A stretch of 64,000 nucleotides of DNA from Clostridia bacterium (GCA_017410325.1 JAFQRA010000010.1:1-64000), one strand, 5' to 3'; positions 1 through 7,777 are shown, counted from the first letter of the stretch. A program made the numbers and translations. The notes: generated by a model from the sequence alone, not told the origin.

Positions 1-501
1 AAGGAAAAGAAAATAAATGATAATGTCAAAGAAGCCGAGTCTATATTATATGACATTTATTTAGGTGAAAATGATGCTATAGCATTTGAAAAAGCAGTTA
101 ATTTTTTTGGCGGGAAATATGATTTAATCGCCTATATATTTTTCATAAAAAATAAAGATACATATTTACCTATAGCTCCACAGCGTTTTGAAGATGCATT
201 TAAAATATTAGGCATCAATATTAAATTACAATACAATTGTTCTTGGAAGAGTTATTCTGATTACCTTTCAATCATCAGAGAAATTAAAGAGGAATTTGAA
301 AACTGTTTCTCATTAGAAATCAGTCTTTTAGATGCACATTCTTTCGTATGGATGATTAACGAAGCGAAAAAGCATCATATAACAAAGGAAGTTTGGCTTG
401 AAGTCTTACAAAATGATTCTCTGTTAAAACAAAAGGATATAGATGTTTTAAAAAGTTTTTATAATGCTCCGAATCATACTTCCACATGTTCGGAAATGTA
501 A
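1..501 (+). CDS. C-terminal part of an uncharacterised AT-rich accessory protein (5' end outside window)
   Basis: The reading frame is open from the first base to a TAA at 499-501, giving 166 visible residues. It is rich in Lys, Ile and Phe and much more AT-rich than the ribosomal region, which suggests acquired DNA. The segment with FFGGKYDLIAYIFF, LPIAPQRF and a following CSWKSYSDYL recalls a domain I associate with the N-terminal half of some HNH-type restriction proteins, but no HNH motif follows. The protein ends in NHTSTCSEM, immediately before a transposase relic, so the C-terminus may have been cut by the insertion. The function cannot be assigned from this fragment. Confidence 0.6.
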   Translation, partial: KEKKINDNVKEAESILYDIYLGENDAIAFEKAVNFFGGKYDLIAYIFFIKNKDTYLPIAPQRFEDAFKILGINIKLQYNCSWKSYSDYLSIIREIKEEFENCFSLEISLLDAHSFVWMINEAKKHHITKEVWLEVLQNDSLLKQKDIDVLKSFYNAPNHTSTCSEM

Positions 502-565
502 GAGATAACAGGAATTCCTGTTGCAGTATATAATTTGGCTGTAGGTAAGGCTGGAAATAGAATTG

Positions 566-1044
566 CTAGCTTAATACTTCATTGTTCGGACAGATGTAAC
601 AATCGTAATATTCGTCATATACATATTCATATTTTTTGAAATAGCCTTTCTTTGTCTGCGGTCTCTTGTACGGCATTGACGGTATTCTTTCGTCATCAAA
701 TATTCTTTTGCATATCCAAGGTGTTTTGTAGCCTGCATCGGCTGTTACTACTTCTATCTGAGGGAATCTTTTTGTTACTCTGTCATATATCTCATCGAAA
801 GAAACGCTGTCGTGTACATTGCCCGGTACTACTGCAGCATAACCATTTTCACAAGTATTACCGGGTCAATACTCGGTCTGCCGATTTTACTGTATTTCCC
901 CTCTACTATGGGATATATTTTTCTCCAATCTATTGACCTGTCTATTTTTCTAAGCAGATGAAACTTCGGTACCAATTCATCTAAACTTACTATTTCTCCG
1001 TCGTTTCTGTTGCTTCCTGTTCTCTTTTCTTCAAGCATTTTCAT
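566..1044 (-). pseudogene. IS1182-family transposase relic, internally deleted
   Basis: The N-terminal part starts at the ATG at 1042-1044 (MKMLEEKRTG) and carries the typical IS1182 opening, with VSLDELVPK, LLRKIDRSIDW and GRPSIDPVILVKMV. It stops at 829. In another frame directly beyond, about 835 to 566, lies the middle part of the same transposase family: PGNVHDSVSFDEIYDRV, TADAGYKTPWICKRIF, MPYKRPQTKKGYFKKYEY and YDCYICPNNEVLS, then a stop. The two parts meet near a CTGCAG at 830-835, so well over a hundred codons of the catalytic core are missing and the frame has shifted. The C-terminal third is also absent. It cannot encode an active enzyme. Confidence 0.85.
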
Positions 1045-1073
1045 CACCGTAAACATTATACCACATATATAAC

Positions 1074-1101
1074 AAAAAGCCCAGCTTTCGCTGGACTTTT
1101 T
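1074..1101 (-). terminator. Rho-independent terminator downstream of the channel gene
   Basis: On the minus strand a CCAGC-GAAA-GCTGG stem with a GNRA-type loop is flanked by AAAAAG on one side and CTTTTTG on the other. It lies about 55 bases after the stop codon of the minus-strand channel gene and can end its transcript. It is nearly symmetrical, so it could work in both directions. Confidence 0.7.
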
Positions 1102-1156
1102 CGACAGTCTGGCACTTTCAATTGCCAAGTGCTTTTTTATAAAATGAATTTATTCT

Positions 1157-3259
1157 TTAGTGTGCGCTAAACAGTATCAACTTATCTTTTTCTTCTAAGC
1201 TCACCTTGATTCGAGATAAATCCCCTCCGAAAATCTCTATATCTCCGCCGGGTTTAACATAACCCAGCACTATTGTCGGATTAACAAAGCCCATCTTCTC
1301 GCCATCAATAGATGCGTTGTAAACTGCGCGAACCAAATTATCAGCTGTTGTCTCATTTGGAATCTCGTCAAAATAACGCTTAACCTTCTTGACATAAACT
1401 TCCTTGCTACTGTAACTGCCGGAATTATCGTCATAAGAAAGAATATCGTTATAAAAATCGAACAGTGCTTCAAACTCACTTATCTGCGTTATCATTTTGC
1501 TGATGTAACGGTTGCTGATAACAACATTATTTACGCTGTAACTGTTGACAATATCGTGGTGTTTCGGGTCTATTATTTCAACAATTACATCTATGCTTTC
1601 AACATCAAAATCAGGATTTTCCTTTATTTTATTTGAAATTATATCACGCACATACACAAGGTTAGCAAGAGCCTTTGCATCGATATCCTCATTGAGCGCA
1701 GAATCATCGGAAAGAATAAGCACGCTAGTGTCCTCTTCGTTTTCCGAAACAAATTTATCAATTGTAGAACAGATTATATCTTTATCGTACACATCTGCTT
1801 CCACAGTTTTTATAACAAACGAATAATCTTTATAATAGTTCTGCTTTTCCAGACTCTTTTTATCGTCAATGACTATTATTCTTACTATATCTTCTCCGTT
1901 TTTATTCCACTCACTGCAAAAGGCTGCAAAGCCGGCCATAATATGCCTGCACTTGCTGTTGTGCCCCAAAATCACAACATTCTTTCGTTCCATCCAATAA
2001 TCTTTTTTCAATACAACAGAATAATCCGAGCTTTCAACGACAGTTTTTTTATGTATATCTTTATCATTGTCCGCCACATAAAAAGCGAACGAATCATTTC
2101 CTTTTTTCAATGTTGTAATCGGCAAGGCATGATTGTGGTTGGCAAAATATTTCTCAGCAAAGGAAATCTCATCCTCATAAGGATGATGCTCTGAATGAAA
2201 CTCCGCACCCCTGTTTGAAAACAATTCGCTGTATGCGGAATTAAGTTCAGGCATAAGACAAAACTGTGAAAGAATTTGTCCCAAAACTTCATTAACTTTA
2301 ACGGGGATGATATTGCACTTTCCTTCGACTTGTTTTGCTTCGATAATTCTTTCTACAAGTTCAAGTGTCCACGCATCTGTTATTTCAACGATAATTTTCT
2401 GGTTATCCGCAGACTTTGCATCAGCCGTTATATCAGAAACCTGCATTAATGTCTTAATTGTCTGTGAATTTCCTCTGCTGCTTTCCTCTATTTTTTCTCT
2501 GTGTTCAAACTTACAAATGGTATTATTTATATCATTACCCAAAATTATTACCGCACGCGCCTTACTCAACGATATATCATTGAGCTGCTTAGCTGAGAAA
2601 ACATCGCCTTCACGCACCATAACAACTACATTCTTTTGGAACCGTTCTTTGCTAACCGCAAACTTACGTTTAAGCCAAGTAAGTGATTCATACTTTTTCT
2701 CAACAGCTAAATTTTCACGGTCAACGGTATCCGAAAGTCTTTCTTCTATTTCTTTTTCAATCTCTTCTTTTCTTGACTGTACCAAAACAACCACTTTTTG
2801 CTTTTCATCGCTGTACAGCATATCGTTTATAATTTCAGATGCTCTGCTGTTCCAATTCAGAATAACAAAATGGTTTTGCAAATTCAGCTTTCTTTTACCT
2901 GAGTTTGCATTTTCTATGAAGTTTGAAATGTAATTTGTTACATAACCTATTACAGAACCGGTAAAAGAAATCATACCGATTAATACAACCGCAAGACATA
3001 CTGTAGTTATGGCTATGCCTGATTTGCCTATATCAGCCACAACGAACTGAATACAACCCGCATCCAATATCATCGTAATTGTGCATATAGCTGCCTCTAT
3101 AAAGCCCATTTTCTCAGTACCTTCCAGAGACAATGCACTTATAATTAAAGCTGCAACAAGAAAGAATATAATGTTAAATAGCAGAATAACCACCAAAACC
3201 ATTTTTCCGGGATTTTTAACTAATTGAATACTAAACCATTCTTTAATCTTATTTATCAT
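1157..3259 (-). CDS. CASTOR/POLLUX-like ion channel protein with paired RCK-type NAD-binding domains
   Basis: 700 aa. Two hydrophobic helices lie at about residues 20-45 and 82-108, with a shorter hydrophobic segment between them that could be the pore loop. They are followed by two cytosolic Rossmann-like units: the first begins with NHFVILNWNSRASEII (near residue 130), the second with KNVVILGHNSKCRHI (near residue 420). The NWN motif after the first beta strand is typical of the CASTOR/POLLUX family, first known from plant nuclear envelopes and also found in bacteria. A cation channel gated by a ligand is the likely role, but ion and ligand are unknown. A GTG lies two codons upstream inside the Shine-Dalgarno sequence; the ATG at 3257-3259, five bases after GAGGTG, is preferred. 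The gene has its own promoter and terminator and no obvious functional partner nearby. Confidence 0.8.
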   Translation of the reverse strand: MINKIKEWFSIQLVKNPGKMVLVVILLFNIIFFLVAALIISALSLEGTEKMGFIEAAICTITMILDAGCIQFVVADIGKSGIAITTVCLAVVLIGMISFTGSVIGYVTNYISNFIENANSGKRKLNLQNHFVILNWNSRASEIINDMLYSDEKQKVVVLVQSRKEEIEKEIEERLSDTVDRENLAVEKKYESLTWLKRKFAVSKERFQKNVVVMVREGDVFSAKQLNDISLSKARAVIILGNDINNTICKFEHREKIEESSRGNSQTIKTLMQVSDITADAKSADNQKIIVEITDAWTLELVERIIEAKQVEGKCNIIPVKVNEVLGQILSQFCLMPELNSAYSELFSNRGAEFHSEHHPYEDEISFAEKYFANHNHALPITTLKKGNDSFAFYVADNDKDIHKKTVVESSDYSVVLKKDYWMERKNVVILGHNSKCRHIMAGFAAFCSEWNKNGEDIVRIIVIDDKKSLEKQNYYKDYSFVIKTVEADVYDKDIICSTIDKFVSENEEDTSVLILSDDSALNEDIDAKALANLVYVRDIISNKIKENPDFDVESIDVIVEIIDPKHHDIVNSYSVNNVVISNRYISKMITQISEFEALFDFYNDILSYDDNSGSYSSKEVYVKKVKRYFDEIPNETTADNLVRAVYNASIDGEKMGFVNPTIVLGYVKPGGDIEIFGGDLSRIKVSLEEKDKLILFSAH

Positions 3260-3303
3260 TTCCACACCTCATAGTCTTTATTATTCCAACACACCATAAA
3301 ATC

Positions 3304-3332
3304 ATTATATATTGTTTATATAAATAATTCAA
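3304..3332 (-). promoter_or_regulatory. Sigma-A promoter for the channel gene
   Basis: On the minus strand TTGAAT (3327-3332) and a perfect TATAAT (3304-3309) are separated by 17 bases. The start codon is about 45 bases downstream of the -10 box. Confidence 0.75.
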
Positions 3333-3349
3333 GCCATAAAAGAATAAAA

Positions 3350-3385
3350 GGAACAAACTATACTTTTTTCGGTATGGTTTGTTCC
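3350..3385 (-). terminator. Terminator of the dnaX-ybaB-recR unit
   Basis: A GGAACAAAC...GTTTGTTCC inverted repeat with a longer imperfect stem lies 14 bases beyond the recR stop and is followed on the minus strand by TTTTATTCTTTT. It separates the recR transcript from the channel gene promoter, which it nearly touches. Confidence 0.75.
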
Positions 3386-3398
3386 CTGATTTATTATT

Positions 3399-3998
3399 TT
3401 ATATATTCTGTCTGCCTTCGAGGGCACGCAGGAGCGTTACTTCGTCGGCATATTCGAGGTCTGCGCCAACGGGGACACCGTAGGCAAGGCGTGTTGTTGT
3501 AACACCGAGAGGCTTGAGCAGGCGTGAAACGTACATTGCCGTTGCCTCGCCCTCAACCGTCGGGTTGGTTGCCATAATAACCTCTTTAATCTGCCCGTCA
3601 CCCATTCTGGCGATGAGCTCTTTAATCGTCAGTTCTTCGGGGCCGATACCGTTAAGCGGCGAAATAACACCGTTCAAGACGTGGTAGGTGCCGTTGAACT
3701 CACGGGTACGCTCGATTGCGATAACGTCCCTCGGGTCCTCCACAACGCAGACAACCGACATATCTCTGTCCGTCTTTGAGCAAATCGGGCAGAGCTCGTC
3801 CTCCGAAAGGTTGCAGCAGACCGCACAGCGGTGAATTTTCTCGTGCGCATCGAGTATTGCTTTGGCAAAGCCCTTCGCCTGCTCCTTGCTCATATCGAGC
3901 ACATAAAAAGCAAGGCGCTGAGCCGTTTTGTGACCTATGCTCGGCATACGCTCAAACTGCTCGATGAGCTTAGCCAGCGTTGCTACCTCGTAGCCCAT
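3399..3998 (-). CDS. recR: Recombination mediator protein RecR
   Basis: 199 aa, the normal family length. RecR works with RecO and RecF to load RecA on gapped DNA. Visible are an N-terminal helix-hairpin-helix region (IEQFERMPSIGHKTAQRLA), a four-cysteine zinc site (Cys58, Cys61, Cys70, Cys73) and a Toprim domain starting at VCVVEDPRDV, with NPTVEGEATAMY in the later part. The ATG overlaps the stop codon of the upstream gene by one base (TAATG), which indicates translational coupling. It is the last gene of the SRP RNA-dnaX-ybaB-recR unit, an order common in Bacillota. Confidence 0.97.
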   Translation of the reverse strand: MGYEVATLAKLIEQFERMPSIGHKTAQRLAFYVLDMSKEQAKGFAKAILDAHEKIHRCAVCCNLSEDELCPICSKTDRDMSVVCVVEDPRDVIAIERTREFNGTYHVLNGVISPLNGIGPEELTIKELIARMGDGQIKEVIMATNPTVEGEATAMYVSRLLKPLGVTTTRLAYGVPVGADLEYADEVTLLRALEGRQNI

Positions 3999-4336
3999 TA
4001 AAACAGACCCGGGATATTAAGGCCGCCCTTTGCCTTTTCCATGCCCTGCATCATAGCGTCCTCAGCCTTGCGCAGAGCCTCGTTGACAGCGGCAATAACC
4101 ATATCCTGAAGCATTTCAACGTCCTCGGGGTCAACAACCTCGGGGTCGATTTTAATATCCTTGAGAACCTTTGCGCCCGTAACGGTTGCCTCAACGGCAC
4201 CGCCGCCTGCGGAAGCGACATAGTCCGTAGCCTCTACCTCTTCCTGTGTTCTCTGCATTTCTGCCTGCATATCCTGAAGTCTCTGGAGCATTGCTGCCTG
4301 ACCGCCCTGGGGTGCGCCGGGAATTCTTGCTTTCAT
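3998..4336 (-). CDS. YbaB/EbfC family nucleoid-associated protein
   Basis: 112 aa. Members form small dimers that bind DNA with little sequence preference and are nearly always encoded between dnaX and recR, as here. The family core is clear: the helix ending in DMQAEMQRTQEEVE, the strand segment VEATVTGAKVLKDIKIDPEVVDPEDVEML, and the helix VIAAVNEALRKAEDAM. The N-terminus is short and Gly/Gln-rich (PGAPQGGQAAMLQ). The 20-base gap to dnaX carries GAAAGG as ribosome binding site. Confidence 0.95.
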   Translation of the reverse strand: MKARIPGAPQGGQAAMLQRLQDMQAEMQRTQEEVEATDYVASAGGGAVEATVTGAKVLKDIKIDPEVVDPEDVEMLQDMVIAAVNEALRKAEDAMMQGMEKAKGGLNIPGLF

Positions 4337-4356
4337 TTTTATCTATCCTTTCAAAA

Positions 4357-5952
4357 TTAATTACTGATTATATCTATGCCGCTCGCCTGTGCTCTGCTGA
4401 GTAAATCGGCAAGCGGGTCGGTTTCGTGGGGAATCGGCTCTGGCTCGGGAATATTCACCGGCTCGGCAACCTTTTTGAACTTCATCAGGCAGTCTGTGCC
4501 CGTGATATTGTAAAACGCCTTTTTCAGATCCTTGCGGCTTTCCTCGTCCTTGAATTTGCCGACAAGGAAGGCACTGTTGTGGCAGATGTTGACAACGCCG
4601 TCCTTAACGACAGCGTAGGTGTTGAACATCATACTCGCAAGCGGAAGGTTGAAGGTCTTGAGCTCCTGAATAACGTCCGTCCAACAGCCGAGTTCACCGT
4701 CCGGCAGAGTTTTCGGAGAAGGTGCAACGGGCTGAGCCGCAGCCTGCACGGGTGTGTTTTCCTCTGCGGATAGCTGAGCTGTGACGGGCTGCTGCACTGC
4801 AACCGCACCCGTTCTAACTGCGGTTTCAACCGCCGCAACACGCTTGAGAAGCGCATCAACGGATGAATCGAGGTTGGGTGTGCAAAGGCGCACAAAAGCC
4901 ATTTCCGTTTCAACACGGCGGTTGAGTCCCTTGCGCAGGTTACCTGCGGTGACTTCAAGCACGCCTAAAATGTGCATTATGTGTTCGAGCGTATAGCTCA
5001 TTGCCTGAGATTCAAGCTGTTTGAGTTCTGCCGCAGTACATACGATAAGACCCTCCGGCTGTTTGACCGAGCGGATTATCATTAGGTTGCGGTAGTGGTC
5101 GATAAGCTGAGTGCACAGCCGCTCCATATCACAGGAGGCGTTGTGCAAATCGTTTATAACCGAAAGTGCCTTGGCACAGTCGTTGTTCTTAATACAGTCT
5201 GCAAGCAGGAAAAGGTGGTCGTGACCCGTAAGGCCTGCAACGTTGCTGACAAGGTCTGCGGTGACATTCTTACTTTGGCTTGCACATTGGTCGAGGAGTG
5301 AAAGCGCATCACGCATACCGCCGTCGGCAATTTTTGCAATAAGCGAGGCGGCCTCGTTTTCGAGCGCAAAGCCCTCACGCTCTGCAACGAAATTGAGCCT
5401 GTCCGCAATGTCCTGCGGCTCGATGCGCTTGAAATCGAACCGCTGGCAACGGGAAAGGATTGTTGCGGGAAGCTTGTGCACCTCGGTTGTGGCAAGGATG
5501 AATTTGACGTGCTCGGGCGGCTCTTCAAGCGTTTTGAGCAGGGCGTTGAAAGCACCGACAGAGAGCATGTGCACCTCGTCAATGATATAGACCCTGTATT
5601 TTGCCCTGACGGGGGTGTAATTCGCCTCGTCACGCAAATCACGGATGTTGTCAACGCCGTTGTTACTTGCGGCGTCAATTTCTACAACGTCGAGAATTGC
5701 GCCCGAATCTATGCCGCGGCAAACCTCACACTCGTTGCAGGGGTTGCCGTCCTGAAGATTTTCACAGTTGACAGCCTTTGAGAGGATTTTTGCACAGCTC
5801 GTTTTGCCCGTACCCCTTGAACCCGTGAAGAGGTAGGCGTGAGCGAGCTTATTTGCCTTAAGCTCGTTTACAAGAGTATTTGTGACGTGCTGCTGACCGA
5901 CAACATCGCTGAAGGTCTGCGGACGCCAGGTACGGTATAACGCACGGTACAT
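4357..5952 (-). CDS. dnaX: DNA polymerase III subunits gamma/tau
   Basis: 531 aa, the ATPase of the clamp loader. Starting at MYRALYRTWRPQTF, it shows a Walker A P-loop GSRGTGKT (residues 44-51), a zinc module with Cys63, Cys72, Cys75 and Cys78, Walker B YIIDEVHML (about 122-130), sensor 1 ILATTEVHKLP and the SRC arginine-finger motif ILSRCQRF. The C-terminal third is Ala/Pro-rich and then folded, as in Bacillota tau proteins. A GTG three codons upstream lies inside the Shine-Dalgarno GAGAGGTG, so the ATG at 5950-5952, six bases after it, is the better start. I saw no slippery A-run of the kind that gives programmed gamma formation. Confidence 0.97.
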   Translation of the reverse strand: MYRALYRTWRPQTFSDVVGQQHVTNTLVNELKANKLAHAYLFTGSRGTGKTSCAKILSKAVNCENLQDGNPCNECEVCRGIDSGAILDVVEIDAASNNGVDNIRDLRDEANYTPVRAKYRVYIIDEVHMLSVGAFNALLKTLEEPPEHVKFILATTEVHKLPATILSRCQRFDFKRIEPQDIADRLNFVAEREGFALENEAASLIAKIADGGMRDALSLLDQCASQSKNVTADLVSNVAGLTGHDHLFLLADCIKNNDCAKALSVINDLHNASCDMERLCTQLIDHYRNLMIIRSVKQPEGLIVCTAAELKQLESQAMSYTLEHIMHILGVLEVTAGNLRKGLNRRVETEMAFVRLCTPNLDSSVDALLKRVAAVETAVRTGAVAVQQPVTAQLSAEENTPVQAAAQPVAPSPKTLPDGELGCWTDVIQELKTFNLPLASMMFNTYAVVKDGVVNICHNSAFLVGKFKDEESRKDLKKAFYNITGTDCLMKFKKVAEPVNIPEPEPIPHETDPLADLLSRAQASGIDIISN

Positions 5953-5981
5953 AAAATTCACCTCTCATATTACAGTAAAAA

Positions 5982-6121
5982 AACTTTGTCTTGGTCACAT
6001 GGTGTGCAGGCGGACTGTGGCGCACAGTACTTTCTGCTTAATGCTGCTCGGTTCCCCGCCTGACATGGTTCGCAGTGCACCGTCGCACAGAACCCACACA
6101 CCACATGACCAAAACAAAGTT
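5982..6121 (-). ncRNA. ffs: Signal recognition particle RNA (short, 4.5S-like form)
   Basis: The minus strand can form one long hairpin: AACTTTGTTTTGGTCATGTGG at the 5' side pairs with the 3' side ending CCACATGGTCAAGACAAAGTT in mirror order (read on the genes' strand as CATGTGACCAAGACAAAGTT). The apical part carries the conserved SRP core, with GAACCATGTCAGG, GGGGAACCGAGCAGCA and TTAAGCAG, which is the Ffh binding domain and GNRA-type tip. The closing helix runs straight into TTTTTTT, so the RNA makes its own terminator. At about 140 nt it appears to lack the Alu domain found in many Clostridia. The position directly before dnaX is the classic one. Confidence 0.88.
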
Positions 6122-6168
6122 AGTGGTCGGTATTCTATATAAAACACCTAAAGTTATGTTACCAATGT

Positions 6169-6197
6169 ATTATAATATATATTCTTCCCTTTTTCAA
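6169..6197 (-). promoter_or_regulatory. Strong sigma-A promoter for SRP RNA (and possibly dnaX)
   Basis: Minus strand TTGAAA (6192-6197), 17-base spacer, TATAAT (6169-6174). A second, weaker -10 (TAGAAT, 6132-6137) lies closer to the expected 5' end of the SRP RNA, so transcription may start at either place or the RNA may be trimmed. Confidence 0.75.
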
Positions 6198-6231
6198 GAG
6201 GAAAAGCATTATTTTTTAAAGAATTAATTTT

Positions 6232-6256
6232 TGTAGGGGCGACCTTTGGTCGTCTG
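6232..6256. repeat. Short TGTAGGGGCG repeat unit
   Basis: TGTAGGGGCGACCTTTGGTCGTC, in which GCGACC and GGTCGT form a small stem. It belongs to the same family as units at 6642-6711, about 6737-6752 and 24085-24280. It lies in noncoding DNA; about 170 bases around it hold nothing else I recognise. Confidence 0.6.
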
Positions 6257-6303
6257 CTTTATCAGTATATCGCTCTTACGCTTTTCATCACACAAAAAAG
6301 TGT

Positions 6304-6370
6304 GTCATTCTGAGGCATAGCCGAAGAATCTTACAAGACTTCAAGATCCTTCGCTACCGCTCAGGATGAC
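6304..6370. repeat. GTCATTCTGAG...CTCAGGATGAC inverted repeat
   Basis: The ends GTCATTCTGAG and CTCAGGATGAC are near-perfect inverted copies, and the inner halves (GAAGAATCTT and AAGATCCTTCGC) also pair, so the unit can fold into a roughly 67-base hairpin. A second copy with the same ends lies at 7945-8011. This resembles dispersed extragenic palindromes that are widespread in gut Clostridia. Confidence 0.75.
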
Positions 6371-6428
6371 AAACCTTTTATGCATCAGGTTTACAGTCAA
6401 GCCGTTATAGCTTTTAATATTTTCGGAT

Positions 6429-6457
6429 AAAAAACGGGACGGGCGTTGCCCGTCCCG
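6429..6457 (-). terminator. Strong Rho-independent terminator after the 32-aa small protein gene
   Basis: A perfect 10-bp GC-rich stem, CGGGACGGGC with its complement and a 3-base loop (6435-6457), is followed on the minus strand by six T. It starts 11 bases after the small gene's stop codon. Confidence 0.85.
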
Positions 6458-6468
6458 AAAGACAAATT

Positions 6469-6567
6469 TTAAAACCAATCGAGTTTCCAGCCGACAAAAC
6501 CTGCCAAGCCCGAAATTACGCCGACAAGCGGCCACAGGAGTGCCAGAAAATACTGAAAAATACTCAT
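6469..6567 (-). CDS. 32-aa hydrophobic small membrane protein (unknown)
   Basis: The frame from ATG (6565-6567) to TAA (6469-6471) encodes a 32-residue peptide starting MSIFQYFLALLWPL and ending VGWKLDWF. Nearly the whole length is one hydrophobic helix with aromatic ends and a single Lys near the C-terminus. A good Shine-Dalgarno (GGAGAGG, 5-bp spacing) precedes it and a textbook terminator follows, so it is very likely a real gene rather than chance. I do not recognise a family. Small single-helix peptides of this sort include toxins of type I systems and membrane-enzyme regulators; no antitoxin RNA is evident. Confidence 0.6.
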   Translation of the reverse strand: MSIFQYFLALLWPLVGVISGLAGFVGWKLDWF

Positions 6568-6641
6568 TGTTTCCTCTCCTTCTGCTACAGTTGTGTAATT
6601 GTTTCTCGTGTAGTACAATGTAACATCATAAAGTTGACTTT

Positions 6642-6711
6642 TGTAGGGGCGGATATTATCCGCCCGTGCTGATATTGCTCGGTTTGCTGGCGGCTGATAG
6701 CCGCCCCTACA
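6642..6711. repeat. Inverted-repeat unit TGTAGGGGCGG...CCGCCCCTACA
   Basis: A 70-base element with TGTAGGGGCGG at the left end and its exact inverse CCGCCCCTACA at the right end. Each arm also contains its own mini-stem (GCGGATATTATCCGC and GGCGGCTGATAGCCGCC). It looks like two repeat units head to head. There is no coding potential inside, so it could be a small non-autonomous mobile unit. Confidence 0.7.
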
Positions 6712-6747
6712 GTGAAGTTTTAGTTGTTACAGCGTAGTAGGGGCAAT

Positions 6748-7578
6748 TCACTTACCTGCAAGTGCCTGGCATTTGTTATAGACCTTTTCAAGCTGCACGG
6801 CAGAGTCGTTCAGCATTTCCTCAAGCTCAAGAATCGTATAGCTTTCGGTGAGAATTTTATACAGGATATCCAACGAGTCTTCCAACAGTTCACACATTGA
6901 CTGCATATTTTCGTACTGCATATGCATATCGTACACCTGGACAACGGAGATATATGCTGATTCAACGAAGCCGTAGAAATAATCAATGTGCACCTCGTCT
7001 TCCGTTTCGCAGTAGTTGACAAGGCTCTGAATTGCGTAGGCGTGGTTGTTAAGGCTCTGTTCAACGGAACGTGCGCACTGCCTTATCGCCTCAGGAGAAG
7101 CGGTGGCAATACCGTCGTCAATGCCGCTGTCATCATACTCGGGGAGCTTCGCCTCGGTCACGGGCTCTAATTCTGTTGTATCAAGGAACGACGGAGCCGT
7201 AGTCGTAACCTGCGTCGAAGAGGCGGCCTGTGTTATATTCTGCTGATTGTCGTAGGGTGTTGTGTACATAGACGTTATGGGCGGAGCCGTTGAGATAGCG
7301 GGAATTGACGCTAAAAAGCCATCCTTTTTCTTGGTTGTGGTCGGCTTAGCCGTAGTTGCGGTGCGAGTCGTGCTCTTCTTGGCTTCGGTGCTATTCTCGC
7401 TCGGCTTGGTGCTTTCAGTGCTTTGCTCCGTTACCCTTTCTTCTGTAGCCGCCACCGCTTGGGTTGATGAACTGAAATCGCTCTGCGTGGTTGTTTCGGC
7501 TTCGTTTTTCTGCTTTGTGCACGCGGCAAACGAAACAAGCAAAGCAACCGTGAGCAAAGTTGCCGCAAATTTTTTCAT
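6748..7578 (-). CDS. Secreted lipoprotein with low-complexity Thr/Ser/Glu linker (unknown)
   Basis: 276 aa. It begins with a lipoprotein signal MKKFAATLLTVALL ending in the lipobox SFAAC. A long region of about residues 25-110 follows, dominated by Thr, Ser, Glu and Ala (TTTKKKDG, STAPPITS, TQVTTTAPS), a wall- or surface-spanning linker. The C-terminal 110 residues are mostly helical (CARSVEQSLNNHAYAIQSL, VVQVYDMHMQYENMQSM) and look like a four-helix bundle. The start is the ATG at 7576-7578 with AAGGAG nine bases upstream; an in-frame ATG 11 codons earlier has no ribosome binding site. The stop codon lies within a TAGGGGCAATTCACTT repeat fragment. The function is unknown. Confidence 0.8.
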   Translation of the reverse strand: MKKFAATLLTVALLVSFAACTKQKNEAETTTQSDFSSSTQAVAATEERVTEQSTESTKPSENSTEAKKSTTRTATTAKPTTTKKKDGFLASIPAISTAPPITSMYTTPYDNQQNITQAASSTQVTTTAPSFLDTTELEPVTEAKLPEYDDSGIDDGIATASPEAIRQCARSVEQSLNNHAYAIQSLVNYCETEDEVHIDYFYGFVESAYISVVQVYDMHMQYENMQSMCELLEDSLDILYKILTESYTILELEEMLNDSAVQLEKVYNKCQALAGK

Positions 7579-7645
7579 CGTTATTCTCCTTGTACTGTCG
7601 GTAACAATCACAGAACCGTCCCGTGATCGGTTTCTTATTTATTCT

Positions 7646-7777
7646 TTAGTTTACCGTTTCTTCCGTTACTTCGGGCAGGTTGGACTTTGCCTCGATAACA
7701 TCCTCAAACGCAAGGGCAAGGCAGGAACCAATCATCAATGCACCGCCGAGTGCAGCCGCAATAATTAACATAATCAT
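7646..7777 (-). CDS. 43-aa small membrane protein (unknown)
   Basis: The frame from ATG (7775-7777) to TAA (7646-7648) encodes 43 residues: a hydrophobic N-terminal helix (MIMLIIAAALGGALMIGSCLALAF) and an acidic tail (EDVIEAKSNLPEVTEETVN). GGAAGGAG sits just before it. The second ATG (7769-7771) has the better spacing of nine bases and would give 41 aa. A consensus promoter and tandem operator-like repeats stand upstream, which argues for a real, regulated gene. The lipoprotein gene 67 bases downstream may be in the same transcript. I do not recognise a family. Confidence 0.55.
   Translation of the reverse strand: MIMLIIAAALGGALMIGSCLALAFEDVIEAKSNLPEVTEETVN

Noticed and set aside
507-522. 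Perfect 16-base palindrome AACAGGAATTCCTGTT
   Set aside because: It could be a hairpin after the first gene, but it has no T-run and no second copy was found; too little support to call it a terminator or IS end.
652-936. Plus-strand 94-codon frame
   Set aside because: It is the reverse strand of the transposase relic.
6341-6535. Minus-strand 64-codon frame ending VILSGSEGS
   Set aside because: It translates the GTCATTCTGAG repeat element and overlaps the terminator and small protein gene; such repeat-derived peptides are annotation artefacts.
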